Assembly (NCBI RefSeq): GCF_037963835.1
Contig: NZ_CP150145.1
Location: 5,146,001 to 5,210,000 of the forward strand
Direction: 5' to 3'
Source: Paenibacillus sp. FSL H8-0332
Lineage (GTDB): Bacteria > Bacillota > Bacilli > Paenibacillales > Paenibacillaceae
DNA: 64,000 nucleotides
The notes under the pieces are model-generated. The model was given only the letters and a program-made list of their open reading frames with translations. It made no database searches and was not told the origin of the DNA. The position numbers and the translations under genes are program-made. The stretch's first letter is position 1; every line of letters starts with the position of its first letter. Below, in pieces: positions 46,450 through 55,911 of this stretch.

Positions 46450-46561
46450 TATTGTTTATCTCCTTTTTCAAAAGATGAGCATACGTACATTTGAGATAAG
46501 CATCCTCATGTACAAATCTGAGCATTTGCGCAGCATTGAATACGGGACAATCAGATTTCAT
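46403..46561 (-). CDS. Small hypothetical protein
   Basis: A 52-residue frame from ATG 46561 (MKSDCPVFNAAQMLRFVHED...) after AAAGG. It overlaps the gene before it by 11 bp and the next by 47 bp. The tail may be only read-through, so it is a weak call. Confidence 0.4.
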   Translation of the reverse strand: MKSDCPVFNAAQMLRFVHEDAYLKCTYAHLLKKEINNNATGTQTSPVRRGRL

Positions 46562-46778
46562 GCGACTCATCCTTTCTGTCCTTGAGTTGAAATCCATTCG
46601 AATCCTGAACAATCTCTAGATAATCCGCAGGGACTGGGCTAGTAAAATAAGAGCAGTTTTCTTCACCTGATAATACTTCGCTCGGTACCAATTGAATTTG
46701 TTCATGAGGTATTCGTCTAACTCTTCCTCCCGGCAAAAATACTTTGCTTGAATCAGCAGCTGCCACTTGTGATATCAT
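46551..46778 (-). CDS. Small hypothetical protein, first gene of a phage-like operon
   Basis: A 75-residue protein (MISQVAAADSSKVFLPGGRV...) with GAGGAG six bases before the ATG. It heads the minus-strand group and is divergent from the broken integrase at 46891. No family is recognised. Confidence 0.5.
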   Translation of the reverse strand: MISQVAAADSSKVFLPGGRVRRIPHEQIQLVPSEVLSGEENCSYFTSPVPADYLEIVQDSNGFQLKDRKDESHEI

Positions 46779-46890
46779 TCATGACTCCTCAGAAAGCTAC
46801 ATAACGAATCAAGCCAACTTACATATTCGCGCTTATTACAATTGGGATGGCGACTGCCATACGGAATCGGGGTTACTGGCTGAAGACATC

Positions 46891-47462
46891 ATGAGTAAGG
46901 TGTCCATGCGGAGTAAGGTAAATGCAAACGAACAGAAAGAAATGCAGTTCTGGACCATTGAAGAATTCACTCAATTTCTGTAATCCTCGAAGCATCATGT
47001 TCATTACATTGCCTTTTCATTAGCCATATATACTGGAATGCGGCGAGGTGAAATTCTGGGGCTGCGGTGGAAAGATATCGACTTTGAGAAGAAAGAGCTG
47101 AAGGTTATTCAGACAGCGAATTGGACACGGGATGGCTTGGTGATCCAGCGGGTCAAGCTCTTTCAGAATATTATTGACGATCTTCAGAGCGCTATTCACA
47201 AATCGAAGCCTACAAGAAGGATTACGGGGAAGCCTACGAGGACAAGGACCTGGTATGCTGTTATCCCGTAGGAGGTTATATTAAGCCGAAGCAAATCACA
47301 GAGGTAAATCCGAAGGTTGCCGCCGAACGCCTGGGCATGACTCCAGCGATGTTTAATGAGAGGTACTCCCATCTGTTACCAATCATGCAAGAAGAGGCCG
47401 TTGACAGAATTGAAAATGAACTCAATAAATTCGCAGAAAAGCAGCTTCAACCTGGGGAATGA
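46891..47462 (+). pseudogene. Tyrosine recombinase (phage/ICE integrase), broken
   Basis: Fragments in two or more frames read NEQKEMQFWTIEEFTQFL then a stop, then FSLAIYTGMRRGEILGLRWKDI (with the first catalytic Arg), then after a further frame change AAERLGMTPAMFNERYSHLL (the C-terminal His/Tyr region). The middle catalytic part is deleted. It lies 120 bp from a tRNA gene, the usual place of an integrase at its attachment site. Confidence 0.85.
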
Positions 47463-47584
47463 AAGTCTCCGTTAGCAAATCCGTTAGCAAGCTTAAAAAT
47501 ATGGCCTTTCCCCAATCAAACATATTCGTTACAACGAGTCTATTAACAGCAAAAAACCCTTACTAGGTAAGGGTTTCAGTGAAG

Positions 47585-47658
47585 TGGGCCCTACAGGACT
47601 CGAACCTGTGACCAATCGGTTATGAGCCGACCGCTCTAACCAACTGAGCTAAGGGCCC
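47585..47658 (-). tRNA. tRNA with CAU anticodon (Ile2 or elongator Met)
   Basis: A 74-nt tRNA with acceptor arms GGGCCCT/GGGCCC, D-loop AGCTCAGTTGGTTAGAGC, anticodon loop CTCATAA and T-loop GTTCGAG. The GGGCCC acceptor and overall sequence are closer to the lysidine-modified tRNA-Ile(CAU) than to elongator Met, but I cannot settle this by eye. Confidence 0.9.
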
Positions 47659-47707
47659 GGACTAGGATATCCGTATTATACGAGTGCTGTCCGGTGTAAT
47701 AAGGTAA

Positions 47708-47781
<74 letters not shown>

Positions 47782-47866
47782 TCAGTTAATAATTATTCAA
47801 ACAGCGACAATAGATAATATACAATATATCCATGGATAAAGTCAAGGATGATTTTGGTTTTTATAG

Positions 47867-48031
47867 CTAAGGCAGAAAACGAACTCCATAACGCCCCTTG
47901 CGCGAACGGTATATTTCCACAAAACTCGGATCATGATAGCCATAGATCCAGCCGTCCTGCTCCAGTCTTTTGGCAAGGCAGCCCGCTTGAAATCTGGTCC
48001 TGAATAACTTGGCAAAATAGATCCAATTCAT
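47867..48031 (-). CDS. Small hypothetical protein
   Basis: A 54-residue basic protein (MNWIYFAKLFRTRFQAGCLA...) with AAGGAGAAGAGG upstream of ATG 48031. It ends RSRKGRYGVRFLP. No family is recognised. Confidence 0.6.
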   Translation of the reverse strand: MNWIYFAKLFRTRFQAGCLAKRLEQDGWIYGYHDPSFVEIYRSRKGRYGVRFLP

Positions 48032-48194
48032 GATACCCTCTTCTCCTTCATCACAATAATATTATGTCCCGGTGCTATTTATCATGCCCAGTTTTGCAAG
48101 AAAATTAGAGGATTGCTTCGCGGAGCGGATGGCAATTTCTGCCCGTATTTAGGTGACTGGTTGAAGGATAACGCTTGGATATTGGAGTGTGCAG

Positions 48195-48404
48195 CTAATT
48201 AGGGGCTGTGGAGATAATGAGCAGTTGAGGGGAAACAGTTGGATTTTGTACACTTGCTTGACTGGAAATCGTCTCTTCAAAGGAAATAATTGCATTTAGG
48301 TCATCTAATTCTGGCGGTATCTGCGTTGAGCCCAAAAACAAATTAATTAAAGCAATAAAAAAGAAGCCCATCCCCCAGCATAGGGGGACAAAGCTTCTCC
48401 TCAT
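48195..48404 (-). CDS. Possible small membrane protein
   Basis: A 69-residue frame with one N-terminal membrane segment (GMGFFFIALINLFLG). The ribosome binding site is weak (GAGAA), so this is an uncertain call. It lies downstream of pyrE. Confidence 0.3.
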   Translation of the reverse strand: MRRSFVPLCWGMGFFFIALINLFLGSTQIPPELDDLNAIISFEETISSQASVQNPTVSPQLLIISTAPN

Positions 48405-48473
48405 CTTCTCATTCTCTACGCTTACCTATTCTCTACGTACCCTCAACCGATCCTCTGCTTCTTCTCCTAAGCC

Positions 48474-49115
48474 CTACACGCCGAACGTAGCAGGGTCCTG
48501 GCGCCAGGATTGCAGCAGCGCTACATCGCTCTCAGCAATCTTGCCTTGAGCCAGCGCAACATCGATGAGTGTGCTGTAGTTGGACAGGCTCTGGAGCGGA
48601 AGCTGTGCAGCGGCGAATGCTTCTACCGCGCGGTCCAGCTCGTAGCTGAAGATGGCCAGGACGGCCAGCGGGAGGCCGCCTGCTTCCTGTACGGCCTGCG
48701 CGGCCTTGATGGAGCTGCCGCCGGTGGAGATCAGGTCCTCGATCACAACGACCTTCTGGCCGGGCGTGATCAGTCCTTCGATCTGGTTCTGCTTGCCGTG
48801 GCCCTTGGCTTTGTCCCGGATGTAAGCCATCGGGAGACCGAGCTTATCGGCCACCCAGGCCGCATGCGGGATACCGGCGGTTGCTGTCCCGGCAATCACC
48901 TCGGCGTCCGGGTAGCTGGTTCTGATCAGCTCTGCGAAGGCCTCCGCAATGTAGTTGCGGACAGCCGGGAAGGCCATGGTCAGACGGTTGTCGCAGTAGA
49001 TCGGCGATTTGATACCGGAGGTCCAGGTGAACGGCTCCTGCGGGCGCAGGGCTACGGCTCCGATCTCCAGCAGATGACTTGCGACCTGTTCACTTCGATT
49101 CTCTAATATGCTCAT
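48474..49115 (-). CDS. pyrE: Orotate phosphoribosyltransferase
   Basis: A 213-residue enzyme making orotidine 5'-phosphate from orotate and PRPP. The PRPP-binding loop VVIEDLISTGGSSIKAAQAV (about residues 120-140) and the flexible-loop KAKGHGKQNQIEG are clear. The start overlaps pyrF by four bases (ATGA). It is the last gene of the operon. Confidence 0.97.
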   Translation of the reverse strand: MSILENRSEQVASHLLEIGAVALRPQEPFTWTSGIKSPIYCDNRLTMAFPAVRNYIAEAFAELIRTSYPDAEVIAGTATAGIPHAAWVADKLGLPMAYIRDKAKGHGKQNQIEGLITPGQKVVVIEDLISTGGSSIKAAQAVQEAGGLPLAVLAIFSYELDRAVEAFAAAQLPLQSLSNYSTLIDVALAQGKIAESDVALLQSWRQDPATFGV

Positions 49116-49897
49116 GCTTGGCTCATCTCCTCAATAATAGTCAGTGCTGCCGCACGCGGATCTGCCGCTGCTGTAATCGGCCGGCCCACTACCAGGTAGT
49201 GGCTGCCTTGGCGGATGGCTTGTCCGGGCGTCATTACCCGGGACTGGTCGTCCAGGGACGCCCCGGCAGGCCGGATGCCCGGGGTAACTGTACGGAACTC
49301 TGGTCCGCAAGCTTCGGCAATCACCACGGACTCCTGCGGGGATGCTACAACTCCATGCAAGCCAGCCTCCGCTGCAAGCTTGGCGTACCGTACCACCGCA
49401 TCAGTCACCGTTCCGGCTATGCCGATTTCGCGGTTCATTACTTCCTGGCTGGTGCTGGTAAGCTGGGTTACCGCGATAATCAGCGGCAGTTGCAGCGCTG
49501 GCTGAAGGCTGACGGCCCGGGCTGCCCCTTCCACCGCAGCAGCCATCATGGCAGCTCCTCCGGCGGCATGTACATTGAACATATCCACGCCGAGCTGGGT
49601 CAAGCTCTCCGCCCCGCCCCGAACGGTGTTGGGGATATCATGCATTTTGACATCGAGGAATACCGAATATCCTCGTTCCTTCAGCTCCCGGATGAAGTCA
49701 GGACCAGCTGCATAGAACAGCTGCATGCCCACCTTCATATAACAGGGGATGCCTTCGAGCTGTTCGATCAGCGCCCGCGCCTGGTCTGCATTCGGGTAAT
49801 CCAGGGCGACCATCAGCCTTCCGGCCATTTCCTTACGCTTTTCTGCTTGTAGGGTGTTATCAGGTTCGTGTTGTTGCTGCTCTGCTGTCCCGTCCAT
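49112..49897 (-). CDS. pyrF: Orotidine 5'-phosphate decarboxylase
   Basis: A 261-residue enzyme making UMP. The catalytic DVKMHDIPNTV motif (Asp-x-Lys-x-x-Asp) is intact, as is the C-terminal TPGIRP loop. ATG 49897 follows AAGG; it carries about 22 extra, polar N-terminal residues before MAGRLMVALDYP, so the ATG there is an alternative start. Confidence 0.96.
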   Translation of the reverse strand: MDGTAEQQQHEPDNTLQAEKRKEMAGRLMVALDYPNADQARALIEQLEGIPCYMKVGMQLFYAAGPDFIRELKERGYSVFLDVKMHDIPNTVRGGAESLTQLGVDMFNVHAAGGAAMMAAAVEGAARAVSLQPALQLPLIIAVTQLTSTSQEVMNREIGIAGTVTDAVVRYAKLAAEAGLHGVVASPQESVVIAEACGPEFRTVTPGIRPAGASLDDQSRVMTPGQAIRQGSHYLVVGRPITAAADPRAAALTIIEEMSQA

Positions 49898-49960
49898 TCG
49901 CTTACCTTCTTTCCTGGTCAAAGTGGTCTCCTAACCAACCCTTTCAAGGTCCCGGGCATA

Positions 49961-49993
49961 GGGGAACGGTCTGCGTTAACGCAAACCGTCCCT
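49961..49993. promoter_or_regulatory. Hairpin between carB and pyrF
   Basis: GGGGAACGGTCTGCG and CGCAAACCGTCCCT pair around TTAA in the 130-bp gap between carB and pyrF. No T-run follows, so it may be a processing or stabilising element rather than a terminator. Confidence 0.45.
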
Positions 49994-50027
49994 GTAGCAG
50001 CCTGTTACAGCTGCCTAACCCTCTATC

Positions 50028-53000
50028 TTATTGTCCGACAAAAGCAGGCATCGGCTGGGACGAGAAGTTAATCGTCTGCAGCATTCTCAGCAGCGCCGTT
50101 ACCGTATCGAGCGAGGTCATACATACGACGCCGTTCTCTACCGCTTCACGGCGGATGCGGAATCCGTCACGCTCAGGCGTTTTGCCCTTGGTCAGTGTAT
50201 TGAAGACGAAGTTCGCTTGACCGCCGCGGATCAGATCCAGAATGGTCGGCTCACCCTCATCCAGCTTGTTAACGTTCATGACGTTCAGCCCGGCCTGCTC
50301 CAGGGCCGCTGCCGTACCGCCGGTGGCGATGATTTTGTAGCCCATGGCATGGAAGCCCTTCATCAGTTCAACCGCTTCAGCCTTGTCTTTGTCGGCTACG
50401 GTTACGATGATCGCGCCGGTAGCTGGAATCTTCATGCCTGCGCCGATCAGGCCTTTGTAGAGCGCCTTGGCGTACAGCTTGTCGCGGCCCATGACTTCAC
50501 CGGTAGATTTCATCTCCGGTCCGAGCGTAGGCTCTACTCTGCGCAGCTTGGCAAAAGAGAACACCGGCACTTTTACCGACACATAATCGCTCTCCGGCCA
50601 TAAGCCTTCCGTATACCCATCTTCCTTCAGCTTGCCGCCAAGGATGATCTTGGTTGCCAGATTCGCCATCGGGATGCCGGTCACCTTGCTCAGGAACGGA
50701 ACCGTACGCGAGGAGCGCGGGTTAACCTCAATGACATACACTTCATTCTGATAAATGACGAACTGGATGTTGACCAGTCCGATGGTCTTCAGTTCCTTGG
50801 CGATCTTAATGGTGATCTCGGAAATTTTCTGCTTCAGGCCCTCATCCAGATATTGCGGCGGGTAGACTGCGATGGAGTCACCGGAGTGAACCCCTGCGCG
50901 TTCCACATGCTCCATAATGCCCGGAATGACAACCGTCTCTCCGTCGCAGATAGCGTCCACTTCCACTTCCTTACCCAGCATATAGCGGTCGATCAGCACC
51001 GGATGTTCCGGATTGACTTTTACCGCTTCAACCATGTAGCTCAGCAGCTCTGTGTCGTTGTAGACAATCTCCATGGCGCGTCCGCCCAGGACATACGATG
51101 GACGAACCAGCACCGGATAACCGAGTGACTGCGCCGTTTCGACGGCTTCATCGATGTTGATTACGGTCTTGCCTTTAGGTTGTGCGATATTCAGACGGGC
51201 CAGCAGCGCTTCGAACTTCTTGCGGTTCTCGGCTTCATCGATGCTCGCAAGGCTGGTACCCAGTATATTCACACCTGCAGCAGCAAGCGGTGCAGCCAGG
51301 TTAATCGCGGTCTGTCCGCCGAACTGTACGATAACTCCGATCGGATTCTCCTGGGCAATTACGTTCATGACATCCTCGAAGAACAGCGGTTCAAAGTACA
51401 AGCGGTCAGAGGTATTGAAATCCGTAGATACGGTCTCTGGATTATTATTGATAATGACGGCTTCATAGCCAGCCTTCTGGATGGCCCATACCGCATGTAC
51501 CGTGGAGTAGTCGAACTCAATTCCCTGGCCGATACGGATCGGACCGGAGCCGAGTACAATGACCTTCTGCTTATCGGAATGAATGACCTCATTCTCTGTC
51601 TCATAGGTAGAGTAATAGTATGGCGTTGAAGCCTCAAATTCTGCGGCGCAGGTATCGACCATTTTGAAGACCGGAACCAGCCCTTGCTGCAGACGCAGCA
51701 CACGCACTTCCGACTCCTTGGTGAATGCCCCGCCTGGACGGCCTTCGGCACGGATCTCGGCAATCGCCCGGTCTGTGAAGCCCTTACGCTTGGCCTGATA
51801 CAGTATGTCAGCAGACAGTGTCTCTTCGGCACGGATCTCGTCCTCGAAGCTCACGAGCCCTTCGATCTTGGAGAGGAACCACCAGTCCACATTCGTAATA
51901 TCCTGAATCTCCTGCAGCTCATAGCCGCGGCGGAAGGCTTCCGCGATCAGGAACAGACGCTCATCATCCGGCTTGGCAAGTCTATAGCGCAGCACACTCT
52001 CTTCAAGCAGCTCCGCTCCCGGCAAGCGGAAACGGTGGACACCGATCTCCAGTGACCGGATGGCCTTGTGAATCGACTCTTCAAAGGTACGGCCGATCGC
52101 CATCACTTCACCGGTCGCCTTCATCTGTGTACCCAGCTTGCGGTTCGCCGAGATGAACTTGTCGAACGGCCAGCGCGGGATTTTGCTGACGATATAATCC
52201 AGTGTAGGCTCGAAGCAGGCGTAGGTCTGGCCGGTCACCGGATTGACGATTTCATCCAGCGTATAACCGAGGGCAATCTTGGCCGCCATCTTGGCAATCG
52301 GATAACCGGTCGCCTTCGACGCCAGCGCCGAGGAGCGGCTTACGCGCGGATTCACTTCAATCACATAGTACTGATAGCTCTGCGGATCTAATGCGAACTG
52401 AACGTTACAGCCGCCTTCAATATTCAGCGCGCGGATAATCTTCAGTGAAGCACTCCGCAGCATCTGATATTCACGGTCGGACAGCGTCTGGCTCGGTGCC
52501 ACAACGATACTGTCGCCCGTATGTACGCCAACCGGATCAAAGTTCTCCATGTTGCAGACTACGATACAGTTGTCGTTCGCATCACGCATAACTTCATATT
52601 CGACTTCCTTCATACCGGCGATGCTCTTCTCGACCAGACATTGGCCGATCGGGCTGTAACGGATACCCGCCTTGACGGTCTCGCGCAGCTCTTCTTCGTT
52701 GTCACAGATCCCGCCCCCGGTTCCGCCCAGCGTGTAGGCAGGACGAACGATCAGCGGATAGCCGATTCCGGAAGCGAAGCCCATAGCTTCTTCCACACTG
52801 GTGATGATCGCGCTCTCCGGCACCGGCTGATCCAGCTCACGCATCAGCTCGCGGAACAAATCGCGGTCTTCTGCTTTCTCGATGGATTCGAGCTGGGTCC
52901 CCAGCAGCTTCACGTTCTCCTTCTCCAGGACTCCGGCACGGGCCAGTTCAACAGCCATGTTCAGTCCGGTCTGTCCGCCGAGTGTCGGCAGCAGTCCGTC

Positions 53001-53249
53001 CGGACGCTCCTGACGGATAATGCCAGTCACGAATTCCAGCGTGATCGGCTCGATGTATACTTTGTCCGCCATATTGGTATCGGTCATAATCGTCGCCGGG
53101 TTGCTGTTGATCAGCACGACCTCGACGCCTTCTTCTTTAAGGGCCTGGCAGGCCTGTGTGCCTGCATAGTCGAATTCGGCAGCTTGACCAATAACGATCG
53201 GGCCGGAGCCGATAACCAGAATTTTTTTGAGTTTATTGTTCTTAGGCAT
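50028..53249 (-). CDS. carB: Carbamoyl-phosphate synthase large subunit
   Basis: A 1073-residue enzyme with two tandem ATP-grasp halves: VIGSGPIVIGQAAEFDYAGT near the start and VLGSGPIRIGQGIEFDYSTV near residue 555. The C-terminal allosteric MGS-like domain contains IATGGTAAALEQAGL. It makes carbamoyl phosphate from the ammonia delivered by CarA. AAAGGAG precedes the ATG, one base after the carA stop. Confidence 0.98.
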   Translation of the reverse strand: MPKNNKLKKILVIGSGPIVIGQAAEFDYAGTQACQALKEEGVEVVLINSNPATIMTDTNMADKVYIEPITLEFVTGIIRQERPDGLLPTLGGQTGLNMAVELARAGVLEKENVKLLGTQLESIEKAEDRDLFRELMRELDQPVPESAIITSVEEAMGFASGIGYPLIVRPAYTLGGTGGGICDNEEELRETVKAGIRYSPIGQCLVEKSIAGMKEVEYEVMRDANDNCIVVCNMENFDPVGVHTGDSIVVAPSQTLSDREYQMLRSASLKIIRALNIEGGCNVQFALDPQSYQYYVIEVNPRVSRSSALASKATGYPIAKMAAKIALGYTLDEIVNPVTGQTYACFEPTLDYIVSKIPRWPFDKFISANRKLGTQMKATGEVMAIGRTFEESIHKAIRSLEIGVHRFRLPGAELLEESVLRYRLAKPDDERLFLIAEAFRRGYELQEIQDITNVDWWFLSKIEGLVSFEDEIRAEETLSADILYQAKRKGFTDRAIAEIRAEGRPGGAFTKESEVRVLRLQQGLVPVFKMVDTCAAEFEASTPYYYSTYETENEVIHSDKQKVIVLGSGPIRIGQGIEFDYSTVHAVWAIQKAGYEAVIINNNPETVSTDFNTSDRLYFEPLFFEDVMNVIAQENPIGVIVQFGGQTAINLAAPLAAAGVNILGTSLASIDEAENRKKFEALLARLNIAQPKGKTVINIDEAVETAQSLGYPVLVRPSYVLGGRAMEIVYNDTELLSYMVEAVKVNPEHPVLIDRYMLGKEVEVDAICDGETVVIPGIMEHVERAGVHSGDSIAVYPPQYLDEGLKQKISEITIKIAKELKTIGLVNIQFVIYQNEVYVIEVNPRSSRTVPFLSKVTGIPMANLATKIILGGKLKEDGYTEGLWPESDYVSVKVPVFSFAKLRRVEPTLGPEMKSTGEVMGRDKLYAKALYKGLIGAGMKIPATGAIIVTVADKDKAEAVELMKGFHAMGYKIIATGGTAAALEQAGLNVMNVNKLDEGEPTILDLIRGGQANFVFNTLTKGKTPERDGFRIRREAVENGVVCMTSLDTVTALLRMLQTINFSSQPMPAFVGQ

Positions 53250-53250
53250 G

Positions 53251-54432
53251 TTATAGAGCTCCTTTCACGGCTTCAAGCTGGGGTGCGGATGATTTCGGTG
53301 CCGTGATTCTGGCATTCGCTGCAAGCTGCGCCTGACGCGATCCGGCCGGCCGCTGTGCCTTGTGGTCTGCGATCAGCTGCAGGAAGCGGTCAAACAGATA
53401 ACTGCTGTCATGCGGCCCCGGTGCCGCTTCCGGATGGTACTGCACCGAAAAAGCGGGGTAGCGGGTATGCTTCAGTCCTTCAACGGTCTTGTCATTATTA
53501 TTAATATGGGTAACTTCCAGGTCTGTGCTGGCAACCGATTCCTCGTTCACCGTGAACCCATGGTTCTGGGAGGTAATGAAGCAGCGTCCGCTCTCCAGCT
53601 CCTTCACCGGATGGTTCCCGCCGCGATGGCCGAACTTAAGCTTCTCCGTATCGGCGCCGCAAGCCAGTGCGAACAGCTGGTGTCCCAGGCAGATGCCGAA
53701 GATCGGGTATTCGCCGAGCAGCTCGGAGATCGTCTGTACCGCATAAGGCACATCCTTCGGGTCTCCAGGGCCGTTCGAGAGCTGAATGCCGTCAGGGTTC
53801 AGGCGGCGGATCTCGTCTGCGGTGACATCATGAGGCACAACCACTACATCGCAGCCGCGGCTGTTCAGCTCGCGCAGGATGCCTGTCTTCGCGCCGTAAT
53901 CGACCAGCACGATGCGTTCTTTGGTGCCCGGGCTGCTGTAGGCTGCTGTAGTTGAGGTACGTGCCACCTGATTGCGTAGCTCTTCAATGGTAGTGTCACC
54001 CATCATCTCCATCAGTTCTTCCACACGCTTGTTAGAAGTGGTGAGGATCGCCTTCATGGTGCCGTAGTGGCGGATAATGCGGGTAAGCATACGGGTATCA
54101 ATCTCGCTGATGCCGGGAATATCATATTCCTTCAGCAGATCGTCCACACTGTATTCAGCACGCCAGTTGCTGGGTACGGATTCGTGGCGCCGCACCACAA
54201 AGCCGTGTACAAAAGGGCGCACGGACTCGAAGTCATCACGCGTAATCCCGTAATTCCCGATCAGCGGATACGTCATGGTGACGATCTGGCCGCAGTACGA
54301 AGGGTCCGATAGTACCTCCTGATAGCCTGTAATTCCTGTGTTAAAAACAACCTCGCCCGTCTTCTCGCCCTCCGCGCCAAATGCGGTGCCTGTAAACAGT
54401 GTTCCGTCCTGAAGCAGCAATCTCGCCTGCAT
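53251..54432 (-). CDS. carA: Carbamoyl-phosphate synthase small (glutaminase) subunit
   Basis: A 393-residue glutaminase with the class I amidotransferase triad: Cys in PIFGICLGHQLFAL, and His and Glu in FSVQYHPEAAPGPHD. ATG 54432 follows GGAG at eight bases; a GTG three codons upstream is less likely. Confidence 0.97.
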   Translation of the reverse strand: MQARLLLQDGTLFTGTAFGAEGEKTGEVVFNTGITGYQEVLSDPSYCGQIVTMTYPLIGNYGITRDDFESVRPFVHGFVVRRHESVPSNWRAEYSVDDLLKEYDIPGISEIDTRMLTRIIRHYGTMKAILTTSNKRVEELMEMMGDTTIEELRNQVARTSTTAAYSSPGTKERIVLVDYGAKTGILRELNSRGCDVVVVPHDVTADEIRRLNPDGIQLSNGPGDPKDVPYAVQTISELLGEYPIFGICLGHQLFALACGADTEKLKFGHRGGNHPVKELESGRCFITSQNHGFTVNEESVASTDLEVTHINNNDKTVEGLKHTRYPAFSVQYHPEAAPGPHDSSYLFDRFLQLIADHKAQRPAGSRQAQLAANARITAPKSSAPQLEAVKGAL

Positions 54433-54516
54433 GCCTTCCACTCCTTCTTGTTTCTGTAGTCTGATTCTTATGTCACAGCCATGCAGCCTGGCTGCATGGG
54501 CTACTGCTTACTTCTG

Positions 54517-55791
54517 TTAAGCCTCACTCCATACGGCTCTGCCGTCTACCCAGGTCTTCACCGGCCAGCCCTTAAGCTTCCATCCGGTAAAAGGTGTATT
54601 GCGACCCTTGCTCGCAAAAGTTGCAGGATCTACTGCCTTCTCTTCATTCAAGTCAATCAGGGTCAGATCGGCAGGCGCCCCTACTGTAAGGCTGCCTGTA
54701 TTCAGTCTGAACACCCGGGCCGGATCAGCGGTCATCCGCTGGACCAGCAGGGACAGATCCCATTTGCCTGTGGCCACAAAAGCGGTATACAGCAGCGGGA
54801 AGGCCGTCTCAAAGCCCACGATGCCAAACGGTGCAAGCTGCATGCCTTTGGCTTTCTCTTCCTCGCTGTGCGGGGCATGGTCGGTCACGATGATATCCAG
54901 CGTGCCGTCCAGCAGCCCTTCGATGCAGGCTTCTACGTCGCGGCGCGAGCGCAGCGGCGGGTTCATTTTCCAATTGGCGTCCATGCCCGGAATATCTTCC
55001 TCTGAGAGCAGCAGATGATGCGGGCATACCTCAGCGGTCACCTTAATGCCGATTTGCTTCGCCTGGCGGATCAGCCGGACCGATTGCTCGGTGCTGACAT
55101 GACACACATGATAGTGAACACCCGTTGCTTCAGACAGCAGAATGTCACGGCCTACATGAATTGCTTCCGACTCATTCGGAATTCCCTTCAGGCCATGCTT
55201 GTCGGCAAAAGTGCCTTCGGCTACCGGCGCTCCTTCTACCAGCGAGTTATCCTCACAGTGGGCAATCACCGGCATATCCAGTCCCTTCGCCAGCTTCATC
55301 GCATCCTTCATCATCTGCGCACTCTGCACGCCTACACCGTCATCGGTGAAACCAATCGCTCCCGCTTCCTTCAATGCCGCAAAATCCGTCAGCTCACGTC
55401 CCAGCTCATTCTTGGTAATGGCCGCGTAAGGCAGCACCTTCACCAGTCCCGCTTCGCGCGCCTTATCCTTCACCAGCTGTACGATCTCGGCACTGTCAGT
55501 TACCGGGCGTGTGTTCGGCATACAGGCTATGGTCGTGAATCCGCCCTTGGCCGCCGAACGCGCACCCGTCTCAATGGTTTCCTTATGCTCGAAGCCCGGC
55601 TCACGCAGGTGCACATGCATATCGATCAGTCCCGGAATCAGCAGCTTACCATCCGCTTCAACGCTCTCGCCGGCTTCCTCTACCGCCTCGGCGGCATCCT
55701 GAATCTTCGAGATAACTCCGTCCTGCACAACAATATGCTTGCGCTCCAGCACGCCTTCTTCGTTCAGTACACTGGCATTTTTGATGATCAC
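54517..55791 (-). CDS. pyrC: Dihydroorotase
   Basis: A 424-residue metal hydrolase. The zinc-site motif DMHVHLREPGFEHKE (about residues 57-71) and the C-terminal IVTDHAPHSEEEK are intact. The start is GTG with AAAGGAG ten bases upstream. Confidence 0.97.
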   Translation of the reverse strand: MIIKNASVLNEEGVLERKHIVVQDGVISKIQDAAEAVEEAGESVEADGKLLIPGLIDMHVHLREPGFEHKETIETGARSAAKGGFTTIACMPNTRPVTDSAEIVQLVKDKAREAGLVKVLPYAAITKNELGRELTDFAALKEAGAIGFTDDGVGVQSAQMMKDAMKLAKGLDMPVIAHCEDNSLVEGAPVAEGTFADKHGLKGIPNESEAIHVGRDILLSEATGVHYHVCHVSTEQSVRLIRQAKQIGIKVTAEVCPHHLLLSEEDIPGMDANWKMNPPLRSRRDVEACIEGLLDGTLDIIVTDHAPHSEEEKAKGMQLAPFGIVGFETAFPLLYTAFVATGKWDLSLLVQRMTADPARVFRLNTGSLTVGAPADLTLIDLNEEKAVDPATFASKGRNTPFTGWKLKGWPVKTWVDGRAVWSEA

Positions 55792-55911
55792 GGTTAGGAT
55801 TCTCCTTTGTGCCTTCCGGCCGCAGCCGTAAGCTCTGTAGTTATTATATAATAAAAATTCATCTTTGTGTATATTTATTAATTCTCTTATGTGAGGTTTT
55901 TTTCTGCTGCG

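Noticed and set aside
52521..53306. Long open frame of 261 codons antisense to carB
   Set aside because: It lies wholly opposite a well-supported gene, has no recognisable protein and no convincing ribosome binding site. Long antisense frames are common opposite G+C-rich genes.
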